NCBI RefSeq assembly: GCF_900083545.1
Contig: NZ_LT559262.1
Span: forward strand, 1,650,397-1,714,396
From: Alistipes provencensis
GTDB lineage: Bacteria; Bacteroidota; Bacteroidia; Bacteroidales; Rikenellaceae
DNA length: 64,000 nucleotides
Direction: 5' to 3'
Positions 9,331-18,970 of this stretch are shown piece after piece. A program made the translations under genes and the position numbers. Below the pieces are notes generated by a model. That model was given only the letters and a program-made list of their open reading frames with translations, did not search any database and was not told where the DNA came from. Position 1 is the stretch's first letter. Every line of letters starts with the position of its first letter.

Positions 9331-12312
9331 TCAGCGTTTGCTGTTCCCACTGCCGGCCGAGTTTTCCAAGGCGTTCTTGATCAGGTTGATGACCATCTGC
9401 ACGGCGGCTTCGTCGTATTTGATGGGGCTGGGAATAGCCTCCGGGGTGCGCGAGGGGTCGAGCCGTCCTGCGGTGAGCAGTCCCGAAAGCAGCAGGCAGC
9501 CTTTGCCGTCGCCGAATCCGATCCTCAGCACGGGAGTTCGCGTGAGGTTCTTCCCGGCGGCGGCCAGCGGCACCAGTTCTGCGGCGCTGCCTTGGGCCGA
9601 GTTGCGATAGCCGCTGCCGAGGTCGGTGATGCGGACCGGGGCTTTGGGGTTGATTGACATGGCCAGTGCCGGGGCGTCCTCGACCAGAAACTCCATCTTG
9701 CGGCGCAGTTCGCGTATCACTTCTTTGTTGTCGGGCCGGGCGTCGAAGGCGAAGAATCCGCAGAGTTCGTAGGCGTAGTAGTCACCCTGTTCCATGCGTC
9801 CGACATCGGCGCCCCGGCGGCTCCATTGTGCCGAGAAAGCTTCGCGGCTCAGCCCCTGCACGTCGAAATCGGCGGCGGGAACGATCAGTCCGCCCCGGAG
9901 CCCGTTCCAGAGGGCCGTGTGGCGGGGCGTCAGGTGGCGCCACAGCTCCGTATGGACGGAATCGGGATGGATGTGGCTTTCGGGTTCGGCCGCCTCGGTG
10001 CAGGTGAGCGACAGCCCGCCGAAGAGGTCGTAGTGTGTTATTTTAGGATCGGTCACACGAGCTACGCCCTGTAGGGGCCCCAGTTGGCCGTCCTCGGCGG
10101 GGTAGCCCTGCCCGAGGTAGCGTTCGCCGATGTCGAGCATCACGACGCCTGCGCCCCGGGCGACGGCCTTTTCGATCGTCCGGCGGCAGTCGTTCAGCCC
10201 TTCCCAGCTGGCGCGGCCCAATAATAAAAGGTCGGCTTTCACGGGGTCGGGGACGGTGCGCAGGCCCAGCCGGTGCGCCATGGCGAGCAGCTCGGTCTCG
10301 GCGGCGGGGATGTAGAGGGCGGCTTCGGCCACCGGGGCCGGAACTTCGGCTTCGAGGACGCGGATGTCCCATTCCGAAACGACGGGGTATTTCACCTCTT
10401 CGGTGGGGTTTAGCAGCGTGGTGCGGAGAATGTAGTCGCCGCACACGGCGGGCATTTCGAGCCGGCACTCGGCGATCCGTTTGTCATAGGGCTCTACGCG
10501 GCATTCTATGGTCTTGGCGAAGCTTCGCCGCGAGAAGGCGTCGGTGATCTCCACGCGGGCCGTGAGGGTCGAGCGGCGGTCGGTGTCGTTGAAGAAATGG
10601 AGCGGGAGGGTGATTTCCTGTCCGGGGGTGAAGTTGCAGTCCCAGATGTCCATGCTGACGGCCTGCGGCGACCAAAGCACTGTTAGGGCATTCCAGACGT
10701 TTTTGGGCGTGCCGTCGCGCAGCGGCCCCATGAACCAGTGGTTGCCGTCGGCGTAGCTGCTGGCGATGGTGAACGGAGCGACGCCCGCTGCACCGATCCT
10801 CCGCCAGTATTCGGATACCTTGCCGCATGCACGGTCGAGGTGGTGAAGCCGCTCGGCGGCGGTGTGGTTGCGGCCTAAGAAGCGCATGTAGCTCTCGCGG
10901 ATGGAGGGGTAACCGCCCATTTCACCGTTGCCGTCGAGGTAGTTGCCGCCGAATTCGTCGACCATGATCGCCTTGGGGAACTGGTCGGCGGAGTCGTAGT
11001 AGAGCCCGAGATTCTCGAACAGACTCCACCAATATTTATGGATATGCATCACGTCGCGGTCTTCGAGGATGAGCGGCGGGTAGGCCGGGACGATCTCGTC
11101 GAGGGCGCTCCATGCGGTCTTCAACTGTTCGCCCTCGGTCTCGTTGTAGGGATGGTAGAGGAGAATGGAGGGGTGGCGGGCTGCCAGATCGAACCACTTG
11201 GGATACTGATCCATCAGGCTTTCGCGCGAGGCGGGCATGCCGTGGAAGAAGTTCCACTCGTACTGCACGGCCAGTCCGTACCGGTCGCAGAGGTCCAGCA
11301 ACCGCTCGGGCGGCACGCCGAGGTGGAACCGCAGCAGGTTGGCGCCATGCTCTTTCAGCCGGCGGACGATGTTGTCGCGGAACCAAAGGGTGTCGTAACC
11401 CACTTCGCGGCCCTCGGCGTCGCGCATCCAGCGGTGCCAGACGACCGTGCCGCCGCGGAGTTTAAGCGGCCGGCCGTTGAGGGTGAATTGTTTGCCGGTC
11501 ACGGCGGCACGGCGCAGTCCCAATGACTGCTGCCAGTCGGAGAGCGTCTCCCCGCGTTCGTCGAGCAGTTCCACGCGGAGGCCGTAGAGGGTGGGATTTT
11601 CGGGCGACCATTCCCGGAGCAGACCCCGGTAGTCGAACGCGACCTCGTTCTCGCCCGGCAGGGCGGGGCCCGTCCGGGTCAGGAGTTCTTTTTGGCTCTC
11701 TGTCACCGTGATACGGGCCGATGCGGCGCCCGTGCCGCGGATGCGGTAGCGGAGCGTTGCGCGCCCGGCTTCCGGGTCGCAGTCGGTAAGCACCCGGTCG
11801 GTAAGGGCGTCGGCATAGAGGTGCAGCACGACGTCGTCCCAGAGCGATGAGGAACAGTTGCTCCGCCACTGGTCCACCTTGGGAATGAACGAGGCGTCGG
11901 CGGGCGGAACATCGGCCAGCGAAGCGAGCGATATTTCGAGCGTGATGCGGTTGCCGGGTTTCAGCGACTCGTGGCGCAGGTCGTACAGCGAGCGGATCAT
12001 GCCGCCCTCCTGCGACGAGATCCTTTGTCCGTCGATGTAGACCTCGGGGCGGAAGCGGGCGCCTTTGAGTTCGAGTACGGCGGCGTTCCACGTTCCGTCG
12101 GGCAGCGTGACCTCGCGGCGGTACCAGAGGCGTCCTTCGGTGTAGCGTGTGGCGTCCATCGGGACACCCGGAACCAGCGTCGTTCCGGTGTAGTTGCGGT
12201 CGATGCCGTATTCCCACGGGCCGTTCAGTCCGAGGTCGGCATGGCGGGTCTGTGCCGGGGCTGTCGGGGCGCAGAGGAGAATCAGAATAAAGAGGAGTCC
12301 GTATTTTTTCAT
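9331..12312 (-). CDS. GH2 family glycoside hydrolase with extra C-terminal domain
   Basis: A 993-residue secreted GH2 enzyme. The chosen start gives a clean signal peptide (MKKYGLLFILILLCAPTAPAQ). Upstream in-frame codons run into the divergent promoter and are rejected. The sugar-binding domain spans about 25-170, the Ig-like domain about 175-270 and the barrel about 275-580. The acid/base is E391 in YHPYNETEG and the nucleophile is probably E453 in MVDEFGG. From about residue 670 to 850 there is a separate alpha/beta segment (ADLLLLGRASWEGL, GAGVVMLDIGERYLGQGY) that resembles a flavodoxin or amidotransferase-like fold. The gene is divergent from the HTCS regulator and leads towards susC, so it probably belongs to the same regulon. 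Substrate unknown. Confidence 0.9.
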   Translation of the reverse strand: MKKYGLLFILILLCAPTAPAQTRHADLGLNGPWEYGIDRNYTGTTLVPGVPMDATRYTEGRLWYRREVTLPDGTWNAAVLELKGARFRPEVYIDGQRISSQEGGMIRSLYDLRHESLKPGNRITLEISLASLADVPPADASFIPKVDQWRSNCSSSLWDDVVLHLYADALTDRVLTDCDPEAGRATLRYRIRGTGAASARITVTESQKELLTRTGPALPGENEVAFDYRGLLREWSPENPTLYGLRVELLDERGETLSDWQQSLGLRRAAVTGKQFTLNGRPLKLRGGTVVWHRWMRDAEGREVGYDTLWFRDNIVRRLKEHGANLLRFHLGVPPERLLDLCDRYGLAVQYEWNFFHGMPASRESLMDQYPKWFDLAARHPSILLYHPYNETEGEQLKTAWSALDEIVPAYPPLILEDRDVMHIHKYWWSLFENLGLYYDSADQFPKAIMVDEFGGNYLDGNGEMGGYPSIRESYMRFLGRNHTAAERLHHLDRACGKVSEYWRRIGAAGVAPFTIASSYADGNHWFMGPLRDGTPKNVWNALTVLWSPQAVSMDIWDCNFTPGQEITLPLHFFNDTDRRSTLTARVEITDAFSRRSFAKTIECRVEPYDKRIAECRLEMPAVCGDYILRTTLLNPTEEVKYPVVSEWDIRVLEAEVPAPVAEAALYIPAAETELLAMAHRLGLRTVPDPVKADLLLLGRASWEGLNDCRRTIEKAVARGAGVVMLDIGERYLGQGYPAEDGQLGPLQGVARVTDPKITHYDLFGGLSLTCTEAAEPESHIHPDSVHTELWRHLTPRHTALWNGLRGGLIVPAADFDVQGLSREAFSAQWSRRGADVGRMEQGDYYAYELCGFFAFDARPDNKEVIRELRRKMEFLVEDAPALAMSINPKAPVRITDLGSGYRNSAQGSAAELVPLAAAGKNLTRTPVLRIGFGDGKGCLLLSGLLTAGRLDPSRTPEAIPSPIKYDEAAVQMVINLIKNALENSAGSGNSKR

Positions 12313-12338
12313 TCGGGTAGCAGTTTGGTGTTCGGGAA

Positions 12339-12346
12339 CAAAAGTA
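12339..12346 (-). promoter_or_regulatory. Putative -7 promoter box of the GH2 gene
   Basis: The minus-strand sequence TACTTTTG matches TAnnTTTG and lies 27 bp upstream of the GH2 ATG. No clear -33 element was found. Confidence 0.55.
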
Positions 12347-12363
12347 GGGAGAAGCCCCGGTGC

Positions 12364-12423
12364 GGATGTTTGGATATTTCCGGAAAAGGTCGGATATTTG
12401 CCATATATGCCCTGTGGATATTT
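12364..12423 (+). promoter_or_regulatory. Four direct GGATrTTT repeats, putative operator
   Basis: GGATGTTT at 12364 is followed by GGATATTT at 12372, 12392 and 12416. Start-to-start spacing is 8, 20 and 24 bp. The block lies in the 147-bp gap between the divergent GH2 and HTCS genes, upstream of both promoter boxes, and its last copy overlaps the HTCS -33 element. It is a candidate binding site for the AraC-type output domain of the neighbouring regulator. Confidence 0.45.
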
Positions 12424-12451
12424 GGCGCATATCAAAAAAGTGCTATCTTTA
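12421..12451 (+). promoter_or_regulatory. Putative promoter of the HTCS gene
   Basis: TTTG (12421-12424), a 19-bp spacer and TATCTTTA (12444-12451) fit the Bacteroidetes consensus apart from the last base. The box ends only 8 bp before the ATG at 12460, so the transcript would have almost no leader. Confidence 0.6.
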
Positions 12452-12459
12452 CCTTTGAA

Positions 12460-15400
12460 ATGAAACCGATGACGCATCTGTTTTTCCGAACTCTTCTGAT
12501 CCTGTCCTGTTTGGCCGCCGGGGTTTTCCGGGCATGGGCCGAACGGGTCATCGTACCCGTGGAGGGAGGCCCGGTCGGGAACTCGATCACCGCGCTGCTG
12601 CAGGACGACGACGGGTTCATGTGGGTGGGGACTATCTCCGGCCTGATGCGTTACGACATGTATTCCTACCGCTATTTCGGCGACAGCGACGGACTGCCCG
12701 TCTCGCGGACGATGATCCGCTGCCTGACCCGCGACGACAAAGGCCGGGTCTGGATCGGTACGGAGAACGGTGCCGTCGTTTACGATCCCGTGCAGGAACG
12801 GTTCCGGCGCATCGGCGGCCGCATCGCCGCCGTTCCGGTGAAGACCATCACCCGAACCTCGCGGGGGACGATGCTGCTCACCGTGGGCGAGGGTGTCGCC
12901 GTGGTCGACCCTTCGTCGCTGGAGTACCGCTTCATCGCCGGGGAAAACCTGAACAACATACTTGCGATCACGACCGATGCCGGGGGTGACATCTGGGGCT
13001 GGAGCCACGGACAGTTGTCGCGTTTCGATTTTTCGGACGACGCGATGTCGCCGCGCATCGACAGCCGGCCTTTCGCGTACGATGTGCGTGCCATGGCGGT
13101 CGACTCGCGCGGAAGGCTATGGTTCAACGACCGGCGGCGTCTGATGACCGTGCCGCTGCCAGTCGGAGAGGCGCAAATCCCCCCCCCGACCGTGGTGCGG
13201 AGCGGCGTAGATGTCCGTTCGATCCATATTGACGGCGACGACGCGGTGGTCACGTCGTCTTACGACGGCATCCACCTGTTTCGTATCGCGGAGGACGGGA
13301 AGCCGGTCCCGGACGGCGTCATGTGGGTCGATCCCGAGTCGCCCAGCGAGGTCTGCAACAGCGTGCTGTGCATGGAGCGGGACCGGGACGGCAATTACTG
13401 GTTCGGGACTGTCGACGGTATCTATGTGGGCTGCGAACGTCCCCGCGAGATATTCCACAACATGTCCGCCGCCGATGCCGGAGGATTGATCCACAATGTC
13501 GTGTCGGATGTCTGCCCGGGTCCCGACGGTGCCGTCTGGGCGGCCACGTCGGGCGGACTGGACCGCATCCGGCGGGTGACGCCGGGGCGTTATGCCGTCG
13601 AACATTTTATTCCCGGGCAGCCTGCGGAAAGCGGTGAACTGAGCGATAGCCGCCTGCAGACGCTGGCTTTCGACAGCCGGGGAACGATGTGGCTCGGCAC
13701 GAAGCGGATGCTGCTGTTCTTCGATCCGCAGAGCCGCCGTTTCTTCGAACGCGGAGAGGTGACCGGACTGCTGGCCCGCTACGGGGCGTTGTTCAGCAAG
13801 GAGCTGCGCTGCGACAGCCGCGGCAACGTCTGGATGGGCTTCATCTACGGCGGATTGTTCGTCTACGATGCCGCTGCGGAGCGTTGCCGGACGGTGCGGT
13901 TTGCCGGTACGGACCTCTACGATGCCAGTCCGCAGGCCGTTTTGGAGGATAGCGGCGGAAACATCTGGATCGGCACCAAATCCCGGGGGCTGTTGTGTTT
14001 CCGGCCCGACGAGGCCGTTCGGGAGGGCGACACGCTCCGCGTCGAACGTTACGATACCTATTTTTTACAGGATCGGGCGCTCGCCGGATTCGTCAGCATC
14101 AATGCACTCTACGCCGCGGTCGACGGAACGGTCTATGCCGGAACGTCGCACGGGCTGTACCGTTACGATGCCGTCCTCGACCGGTTCGAGGCATGTCCGC
14201 TCAATGCTTTCGGCGAGGAGGTCTGGGTGCTCGATATCATCGCCGACGCCGACGGCGCGCTGTGGATTTCGACTATGCAGGGCGTTTACCGTTATATGCC
14301 CGGGGCCGGGCAGGCGCCTTTCTACGAACTTTCGGGCGGTGCTTTCGCTCGCCTCGACTACAACCTCGGGAGCTGTCTCGATGCCGACGGAACGCTCTTC
14401 TTAGGGGGCATCAACGGTATCACTTGGTTCGACCCACGGCAGGTCGAACGGCCGGACGAGGCGGCAAAGGTCTATGTCTCGGGGGTCTCGGTGCTCAACC
14501 GGGACATCGTGCCCGACGGTGTCCACTTGGAGTCCAACATCAACCGTTCGCACCGGCTGACGCTCAATTACGACGATTACCAGCTTTCGCTCGACTTCAC
14601 GACGCTGACCTTCGCCCCCGAAGGCCGCGAGCGGTTTTATTACCGGATCGACGGAACGACCCCCGACTGGATTCCGATCGGGGAGACCAACCGCCTTTCG
14701 TTCTCCAACCTCGCGCGCGGGGAATACATGCTGCGGGTCAAGGCGGCCGACGCCTCGGGCGTGCTGGGCGAAGGGTCTACCGATATTCTTATCACAGTGC
14801 TGCCGCCGTGGTGGCTGACGTGGTGGGCTTACTGCATCTACGGGGCGCTGGCGCTGCTGCTGGCAGCGGCCGTGGTGTGGGTGATCCTGATCCGTTACCG
14901 CGCGGCGCAGCAGGTGCGCATGGTGCAGTACAAGCAGCAGTTGTTCATCAACCTGACGCACGGGCTGAAAACCCCGCTGACGATGATGCAGGTCCCCCTG
15001 CAACTGATGTCGGACAGCGGTGAGCCGTTGAGCGACGAGGCCCGCCGGGGACTGCTGGCGATGGTGAGCGCCAATGTCAGAAAGCTCTCCAACACGGTCC
15101 GGCAGCTCATGGAGTTCCGCAAGATCGACCAGAACCGCGTGTCGATGAATCTGGCGGAGGTCGATATCGTGGAGTATGTGCGCCGTATCTGCGACTATTT
15201 CCGGGCCCTCTTCGAATCGAAGGGGCTGAAACTCCGCTGCGACCTTCCCGGGGAGACGATCGTGATGACCTTCGACCCCGAAAAGATCGAGCTGGCGCTC
15301 TACAACCTGTTGCAGAACGCCTATACCTTTACCCATACGGGCGGCGAGGTGAGCGTCGGCCTGCGCTGCAACGGCCGGACGGTCTGTATCGCCGTGCACG

Positions 15401-16509
15401 ATACGGGTATCGGTATCCGGTCGGAATACCTCGACAAGATCTTCCTCCGCTTCTGGCAGGTGCATGAGTCGGACACGATGCCGCCGCTGGGTGCGGGTAT
15501 CGGACTGGCCGTGGCCCGGGAGTTCGTCGAGATGCACAACGGCCGCATCGAGGTCGAAAGCCGTTACGGTGCCGGCAGTACCTTCACCATCTGCCTGCCG
15601 CTGGAGGCCCGTTACAAGGCCGAGCAATATTACATTCACAAGTCGACCCAGACGGACGAGGAGCAGATCCTGCCTGTCTATACCAAGCAGTACGCCGAGT
15701 CGGATGTCTATGTCGGGAACGACCCCGGCATCGACGAGTCGAAGCCCAACACGGTCTATGTCGTGGCCGGCGGCGGTGATATTACGGGGCTGGTGCGGAT
15801 GGTGTTGTCGGATTACAATGTGCTGCATTACAACAACGTCGAGGATGCGCTGCGCGCCGTGCGCGAACGGCGGCCGCAACTGATCCTGATCGATATCGTG
15901 GTCTACGACCGCGAGGAGGGGCTTGCGCTCTGCCGGCGGCTCAAGGGTTCGAAACAGACCGACGACATTCCCGTCGTGCTGCTCACGGCGGACAATACGC
16001 CCGAGGATGCACGGATATTCTGCGAAGTGGGCGTGGATTCGTGGATGGAGAAACCTTTCGATGTGGAGTTGTTCCGGGCACGCGTCCGGCAACTGGTGAG
16101 CCGCCATGTCGATCTGCAACAGAAGCTCAAGATCGGGCAGATACTCGGCAAGCGCGAGGATATCGTCGTGGAATCCGCCGATGAAAAGTTCATGAGCCGA
16201 GTGACGGAGATCATCGAGCAGAACATTCCCAACGAGGAGTTTTCGCTGGAGGTTTTCGCCCGCGAAATGCGCGTATCGCGTTCGGTGCTGAACATGCGCA
16301 TCCAGAGTATCGTGGGCAAGTCGCCGATGGAGCTGCTGCGCAACGCCCGCATGCAGCGTGCCGCCCAGTTGCTTGCGACCAATGCCTACGACGTGGCGCA
16401 GGTGGGTTACATGGTCGGTTTCTCGGACCCGCGCTATTTCTCGACCAGTTTCAAGAAACAGTTCGGGGAGAGCCCCCGGGCTTACATGCAAAATCACCAT
16501 AGCGCCTGA
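12460..16509 (+). CDS. Hybrid two-component system regulator (HTCS)
   Basis: A single-chain sensor and transcription factor of 1349 residues. After a signal peptide comes a periplasmic sensor of two-bladed-propeller repeats (DDDGFMWVGT, DDKGRVWIGT, DGNYWFGTVDG and others), a Y_Y_Y domain (about 690-780), one TM helix (about 785-815), a histidine kinase with H in NLTHGLKTPL (about 831), N box, VHDTGIGI and GAGIGLAVA ATP-binding motifs, a receiver domain with D in LILIDIVV (about 1144) and K in EKPF, and an AraC-type HTH (about 1245-1345). HTCS proteins sense a specific oligosaccharide in the periplasm and switch on their PUL. It lies between two CAZyme arms, which it probably controls. A C9 run lies in the sensor (13179-13187). 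The start gives a good signal peptide; M4 is a possible alternative. Confidence 0.96.
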   Translation: MKPMTHLFFRTLLILSCLAAGVFRAWAERVIVPVEGGPVGNSITALLQDDDGFMWVGTISGLMRYDMYSYRYFGDSDGLPVSRTMIRCLTRDDKGRVWIGTENGAVVYDPVQERFRRIGGRIAAVPVKTITRTSRGTMLLTVGEGVAVVDPSSLEYRFIAGENLNNILAITTDAGGDIWGWSHGQLSRFDFSDDAMSPRIDSRPFAYDVRAMAVDSRGRLWFNDRRRLMTVPLPVGEAQIPPPTVVRSGVDVRSIHIDGDDAVVTSSYDGIHLFRIAEDGKPVPDGVMWVDPESPSEVCNSVLCMERDRDGNYWFGTVDGIYVGCERPREIFHNMSAADAGGLIHNVVSDVCPGPDGAVWAATSGGLDRIRRVTPGRYAVEHFIPGQPAESGELSDSRLQTLAFDSRGTMWLGTKRMLLFFDPQSRRFFERGEVTGLLARYGALFSKELRCDSRGNVWMGFIYGGLFVYDAAAERCRTVRFAGTDLYDASPQAVLEDSGGNIWIGTKSRGLLCFRPDEAVREGDTLRVERYDTYFLQDRALAGFVSINALYAAVDGTVYAGTSHGLYRYDAVLDRFEACPLNAFGEEVWVLDIIADADGALWISTMQGVYRYMPGAGQAPFYELSGGAFARLDYNLGSCLDADGTLFLGGINGITWFDPRQVERPDEAAKVYVSGVSVLNRDIVPDGVHLESNINRSHRLTLNYDDYQLSLDFTTLTFAPEGRERFYYRIDGTTPDWIPIGETNRLSFSNLARGEYMLRVKAADASGVLGEGSTDILITVLPPWWLTWWAYCIYGALALLLAAAVVWVILIRYRAAQQVRMVQYKQQLFINLTHGLKTPLTMMQVPLQLMSDSGEPLSDEARRGLLAMVSANVRKLSNTVRQLMEFRKIDQNRVSMNLAEVDIVEYVRRICDYFRALFESKGLKLRCDLPGETIVMTFDPEKIELALYNLLQNAYTFTHTGGEVSVGLRCNGRTVCIAVHDTGIGIRSEYLDKIFLRFWQVHESDTMPPLGAGIGLAVAREFVEMHNGRIEVESRYGAGSTFTICLPLEARYKAEQYYIHKSTQTDEEQILPVYTKQYAESDVYVGNDPGIDESKPNTVYVVAGGGDITGLVRMVLSDYNVLHYNNVEDALRAVRERRPQLILIDIVVYDREEGLALCRRLKGSKQTDDIPVVLLTADNTPEDARIFCEVGVDSWMEKPFDVELFRARVRQLVSRHVDLQQKLKIGQILGKREDIVVESADEKFMSRVTEIIEQNIPNEEFSLEVFAREMRVSRSVLNMRIQSIVGKSPMELLRNARMQRAAQLLATNAYDVAQVGYMVGFSDPRYFSTSFKKQFGESPRAYMQNHHSA
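13179..13187 (+). repeat. Homopolymeric C9 tract inside the HTCS sensor
   Basis: Nine consecutive C lie around codon 241-243 (residues IPPP) of the regulator. The frame is currently intact. Gain or loss of one C would truncate the protein in the periplasmic sensor. Confidence 0.9.
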
Positions 16510-16569
16510 TCTCGGCGGAATTTCGACATATTAAGGTATCGGTTAAACATGGATTTCGGGCTTCGGGGG

Positions 16570-16577
16570 TACTTTTG
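16570..16577 (+). promoter_or_regulatory. Putative -7 promoter box for the two-GH2 operon
   Basis: TACTTTTG matches TAnnTTTG and lies 23 bp before the ATG at 16601. The -33 region is weak. Confidence 0.5.
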
Positions 16578-16600
16578 TGCATCTCCGAAAACGAACCCGA

Positions 16601-18970
16601 ATGAGAACACTGAAAACTTTTCTGTGCATCCCGGCGTTGGCTTTGTGGCTGACGTCCGCGGCCCAGCGGCAGGTCGAGGATGCCAATAGCGACTGGCTTT
16701 TTTCCTATAAAGAGGCGACAGCCAAACCCGTGAAGGGTATTCCTCCGCAGGCGCAGGTCAGCTACGACGATGCCGGCTGGAAATCCGTGTCGGTGCCCCA
16801 CACATGGCAGACCTACGAAACCACGGGTGAACTCCACCCATTCATCGCCTCGCCCCACGCCAAGGACAACCCCTACTGGTGGGACGGCAAGGGTTTTTAC
16901 CGCAAGCATTTCACCCTGCGGCCCGAAGTGCGCGGCCGCAAACTCTTCATCGAGTTCGACGGCGTGATGAAAAACTGTCTGGCCTATATGAACGGCAAAC
17001 TCATAGGCGAGCATCTGGGCGGCTACGGCTGTTTCTATTTCGAACTGACCGATTATGTCGACTGCGACGGGGACAATCTCTTCGTGCTGGAGGTCTCGAA
17101 CCGGCAGACCGATCCCCAGCGGGTGCCCCCGATGGATGCCGGGTGCTGGAACTTTTACGGCGGCATCTACCGCAATGTGCGTCTGGTCGCTACGGACGAT
17201 GTTTTCATTCCGTTTCAAGGGTCGTACAAGCACGAGGGCGGTACGCACGTCACGACCGAGAATGTTTCCGACTCCGTTTCACGGGTCCGGGTGCGCACAT
17301 GGGTGCGCAACGAACGTACGGAACGGCAGGTCGTGGAGCTGACCACCTCGATTGTCGATGCCTCCGGGCGGGTCGTGGCGGTCGCAAGCACCCCGCAGGA
17401 GATTCGTCCGCAGGAGACGGCGCTGTACGACGAGGAGTTCGAGATCGCCGGTCCGCAGCGCTGGTCGCCGGCGTCGCCTAATTTATATAAGGTGGTGTCG
17501 ACGGTGACGGCCGGCGGCAGGTCCTGCGACCGTTACGAAACCGTGTTCGGCATCCGGACCTTCGAATGGAACCACGACGAGCGGCGGCTGTACGTCAATG
17601 GCAAGCCTGTCAATATTCAGGGCTTCAACCGGCATCAGGAATATCCGTGGCTGGGCGACGCCATTCCCTATTTCATCCACCGCATGGACCTGCTGGACAT
17701 GAAGCGCAGCCTGAACTGCACGGCGCTGCGCCCCGGGCAGTACTGTTCGGGTCCCGAGGTCTTTGCGCTGGCCGATTCGCTGGGGCTCATCACCTTTGCC
17801 GAGCTTCCCAACGTCAAGAACCGTCCCTTTTCGCCCGAGGCGCAGTGGATGCAGACCGTCGAGATGGTCCGCCGCCTGCGGAACAGCCCGTCGGTGCTGC
17901 TCTTCGACATGGGTGACGAGACGGACCGGGCCGCCGATTCCCGCTGGGCCTACATGGAGTCCCCGGGGCATTTCATCACCTGCCGCCATTGCGAAGGCTC
18001 GGGCGGGCGGTTCATCGATATCACGCCCAAGGAGCTGCGCATGTCGAAGATGCTCCGCTGCGCCGTGCGCGGCTGGTACGGTGACGATGAGAAACCCCTG
18101 CGTCCCGACAACCAGCAGTGGACCTCGAACGACGAATTCCGCCACCTGATCGCCCTGCAGGGCAAGAAACCCGGCAGCGACGAGGACCGCATCGACCAGC
18201 CCAATCTGATGGTCTGGCTCTACGAGGACCACGGCTGCGACCGCGAATACCGCAACGCCCCGATGCTGCACTACAATCCGAAAGGGTGGGTCGACAGCTA
18301 CCGCGTGCCCAAATACGCCTATTACCTCTGGCAGGCGAACTATGCCGAAAAACCAATGGTCTTCGTGATGCCCCACTACTGGCGGCGGCAGTACATCGGG
18401 CAGCGGCGTCCGCTGGTCGTGGATTCCAACTGCGAGGAGGTGGAGCTGTTCGTCGGCGGAAAGAGATGCGGCGTGCTTCGTCCGTCGGCGGAAAACCGAC
18501 ATTCGGTGACTTTCGGCGACATCGGGGTGCGCAACGCTCCGTTGCGTGTGGTGGGTCGCAACGGCGGCGTGCGGGTGGCCGAGACCGTCGTGCCGATGGC
18601 GGGCGCTCCCGAACGGCTCACACTGCGTTCGTCGCATACGACGGTGGATGCCGCGCCCGGCGGGGTGTTTATCGTGACGGCCGACATCACGGACAAGGCC
18701 GGGAACCACATTTACGGTGCCCGCAATACGGTGCGCTGGGAGGTCGAAGGCCCTGCGACGCTGGTGGGGCCTGCGGAGTATGTTTCGCAGTTCGGCGACG
18801 AAGCCGCCCGCACCGGATCGCTCTATATTGACATGCCCGTCTCGAACGTGGTCCGGCCGACCGGCGAGCCGGGCGAAATCCGGGTCCGGGTCTCGGCCGA
18901 CGGGCTTACGTCCGCCGAGACCGTTGTCCGGGCCATTCCCTGTAAAATCAAAAAAAGCATTACTCGATAG
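16601..18970 (+). CDS. GH2-fold protein with degenerate catalytic motifs
   Basis: A 789-residue secreted paralogue of the GH2 enzyme at 182-3328. Both share long stretches such as VPHTWQTYETT, IPFQGSYKHEGGT and NPKGWVDS. The start at 16601 gives signal peptide MRTLKTFLCIPALALWL; an earlier in-frame ATG at 16577 lies in the promoter and is rejected. Compared with the paralogue, WSMGNE has become FDMGDE (residues 435-440), the nucleophile motif ISEHN has become IDQPN (E to Q at 533), and RTAHYP has been lost. It also lacks the last 220 or so residues. It is probably inactive or altered in chemistry and may act as a carbohydrate-binding protein. Its stop codon directly precedes the next gene's ATG, so the two form an operon. 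Confidence 0.88.
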   Translation: MRTLKTFLCIPALALWLTSAAQRQVEDANSDWLFSYKEATAKPVKGIPPQAQVSYDDAGWKSVSVPHTWQTYETTGELHPFIASPHAKDNPYWWDGKGFYRKHFTLRPEVRGRKLFIEFDGVMKNCLAYMNGKLIGEHLGGYGCFYFELTDYVDCDGDNLFVLEVSNRQTDPQRVPPMDAGCWNFYGGIYRNVRLVATDDVFIPFQGSYKHEGGTHVTTENVSDSVSRVRVRTWVRNERTERQVVELTTSIVDASGRVVAVASTPQEIRPQETALYDEEFEIAGPQRWSPASPNLYKVVSTVTAGGRSCDRYETVFGIRTFEWNHDERRLYVNGKPVNIQGFNRHQEYPWLGDAIPYFIHRMDLLDMKRSLNCTALRPGQYCSGPEVFALADSLGLITFAELPNVKNRPFSPEAQWMQTVEMVRRLRNSPSVLLFDMGDETDRAADSRWAYMESPGHFITCRHCEGSGGRFIDITPKELRMSKMLRCAVRGWYGDDEKPLRPDNQQWTSNDEFRHLIALQGKKPGSDEDRIDQPNLMVWLYEDHGCDREYRNAPMLHYNPKGWVDSYRVPKYAYYLWQANYAEKPMVFVMPHYWRRQYIGQRRPLVVDSNCEEVELFVGGKRCGVLRPSAENRHSVTFGDIGVRNAPLRVVGRNGGVRVAETVVPMAGAPERLTLRSSHTTVDAAPGGVFIVTADITDKAGNHIYGARNTVRWEVEGPATLVGPAEYVSQFGDEAARTGSLYIDMPVSNVVRPTGEPGEIRVRVSADGLTSAETVVRAIPCKIKKSITR

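Noticed and set aside
9331..13008. A longer GH2 start at 13008
   Set aside because: The extension overlaps the divergent HTCS gene and its promoter, and the internal ATG at 12312 gives a clean signal peptide.
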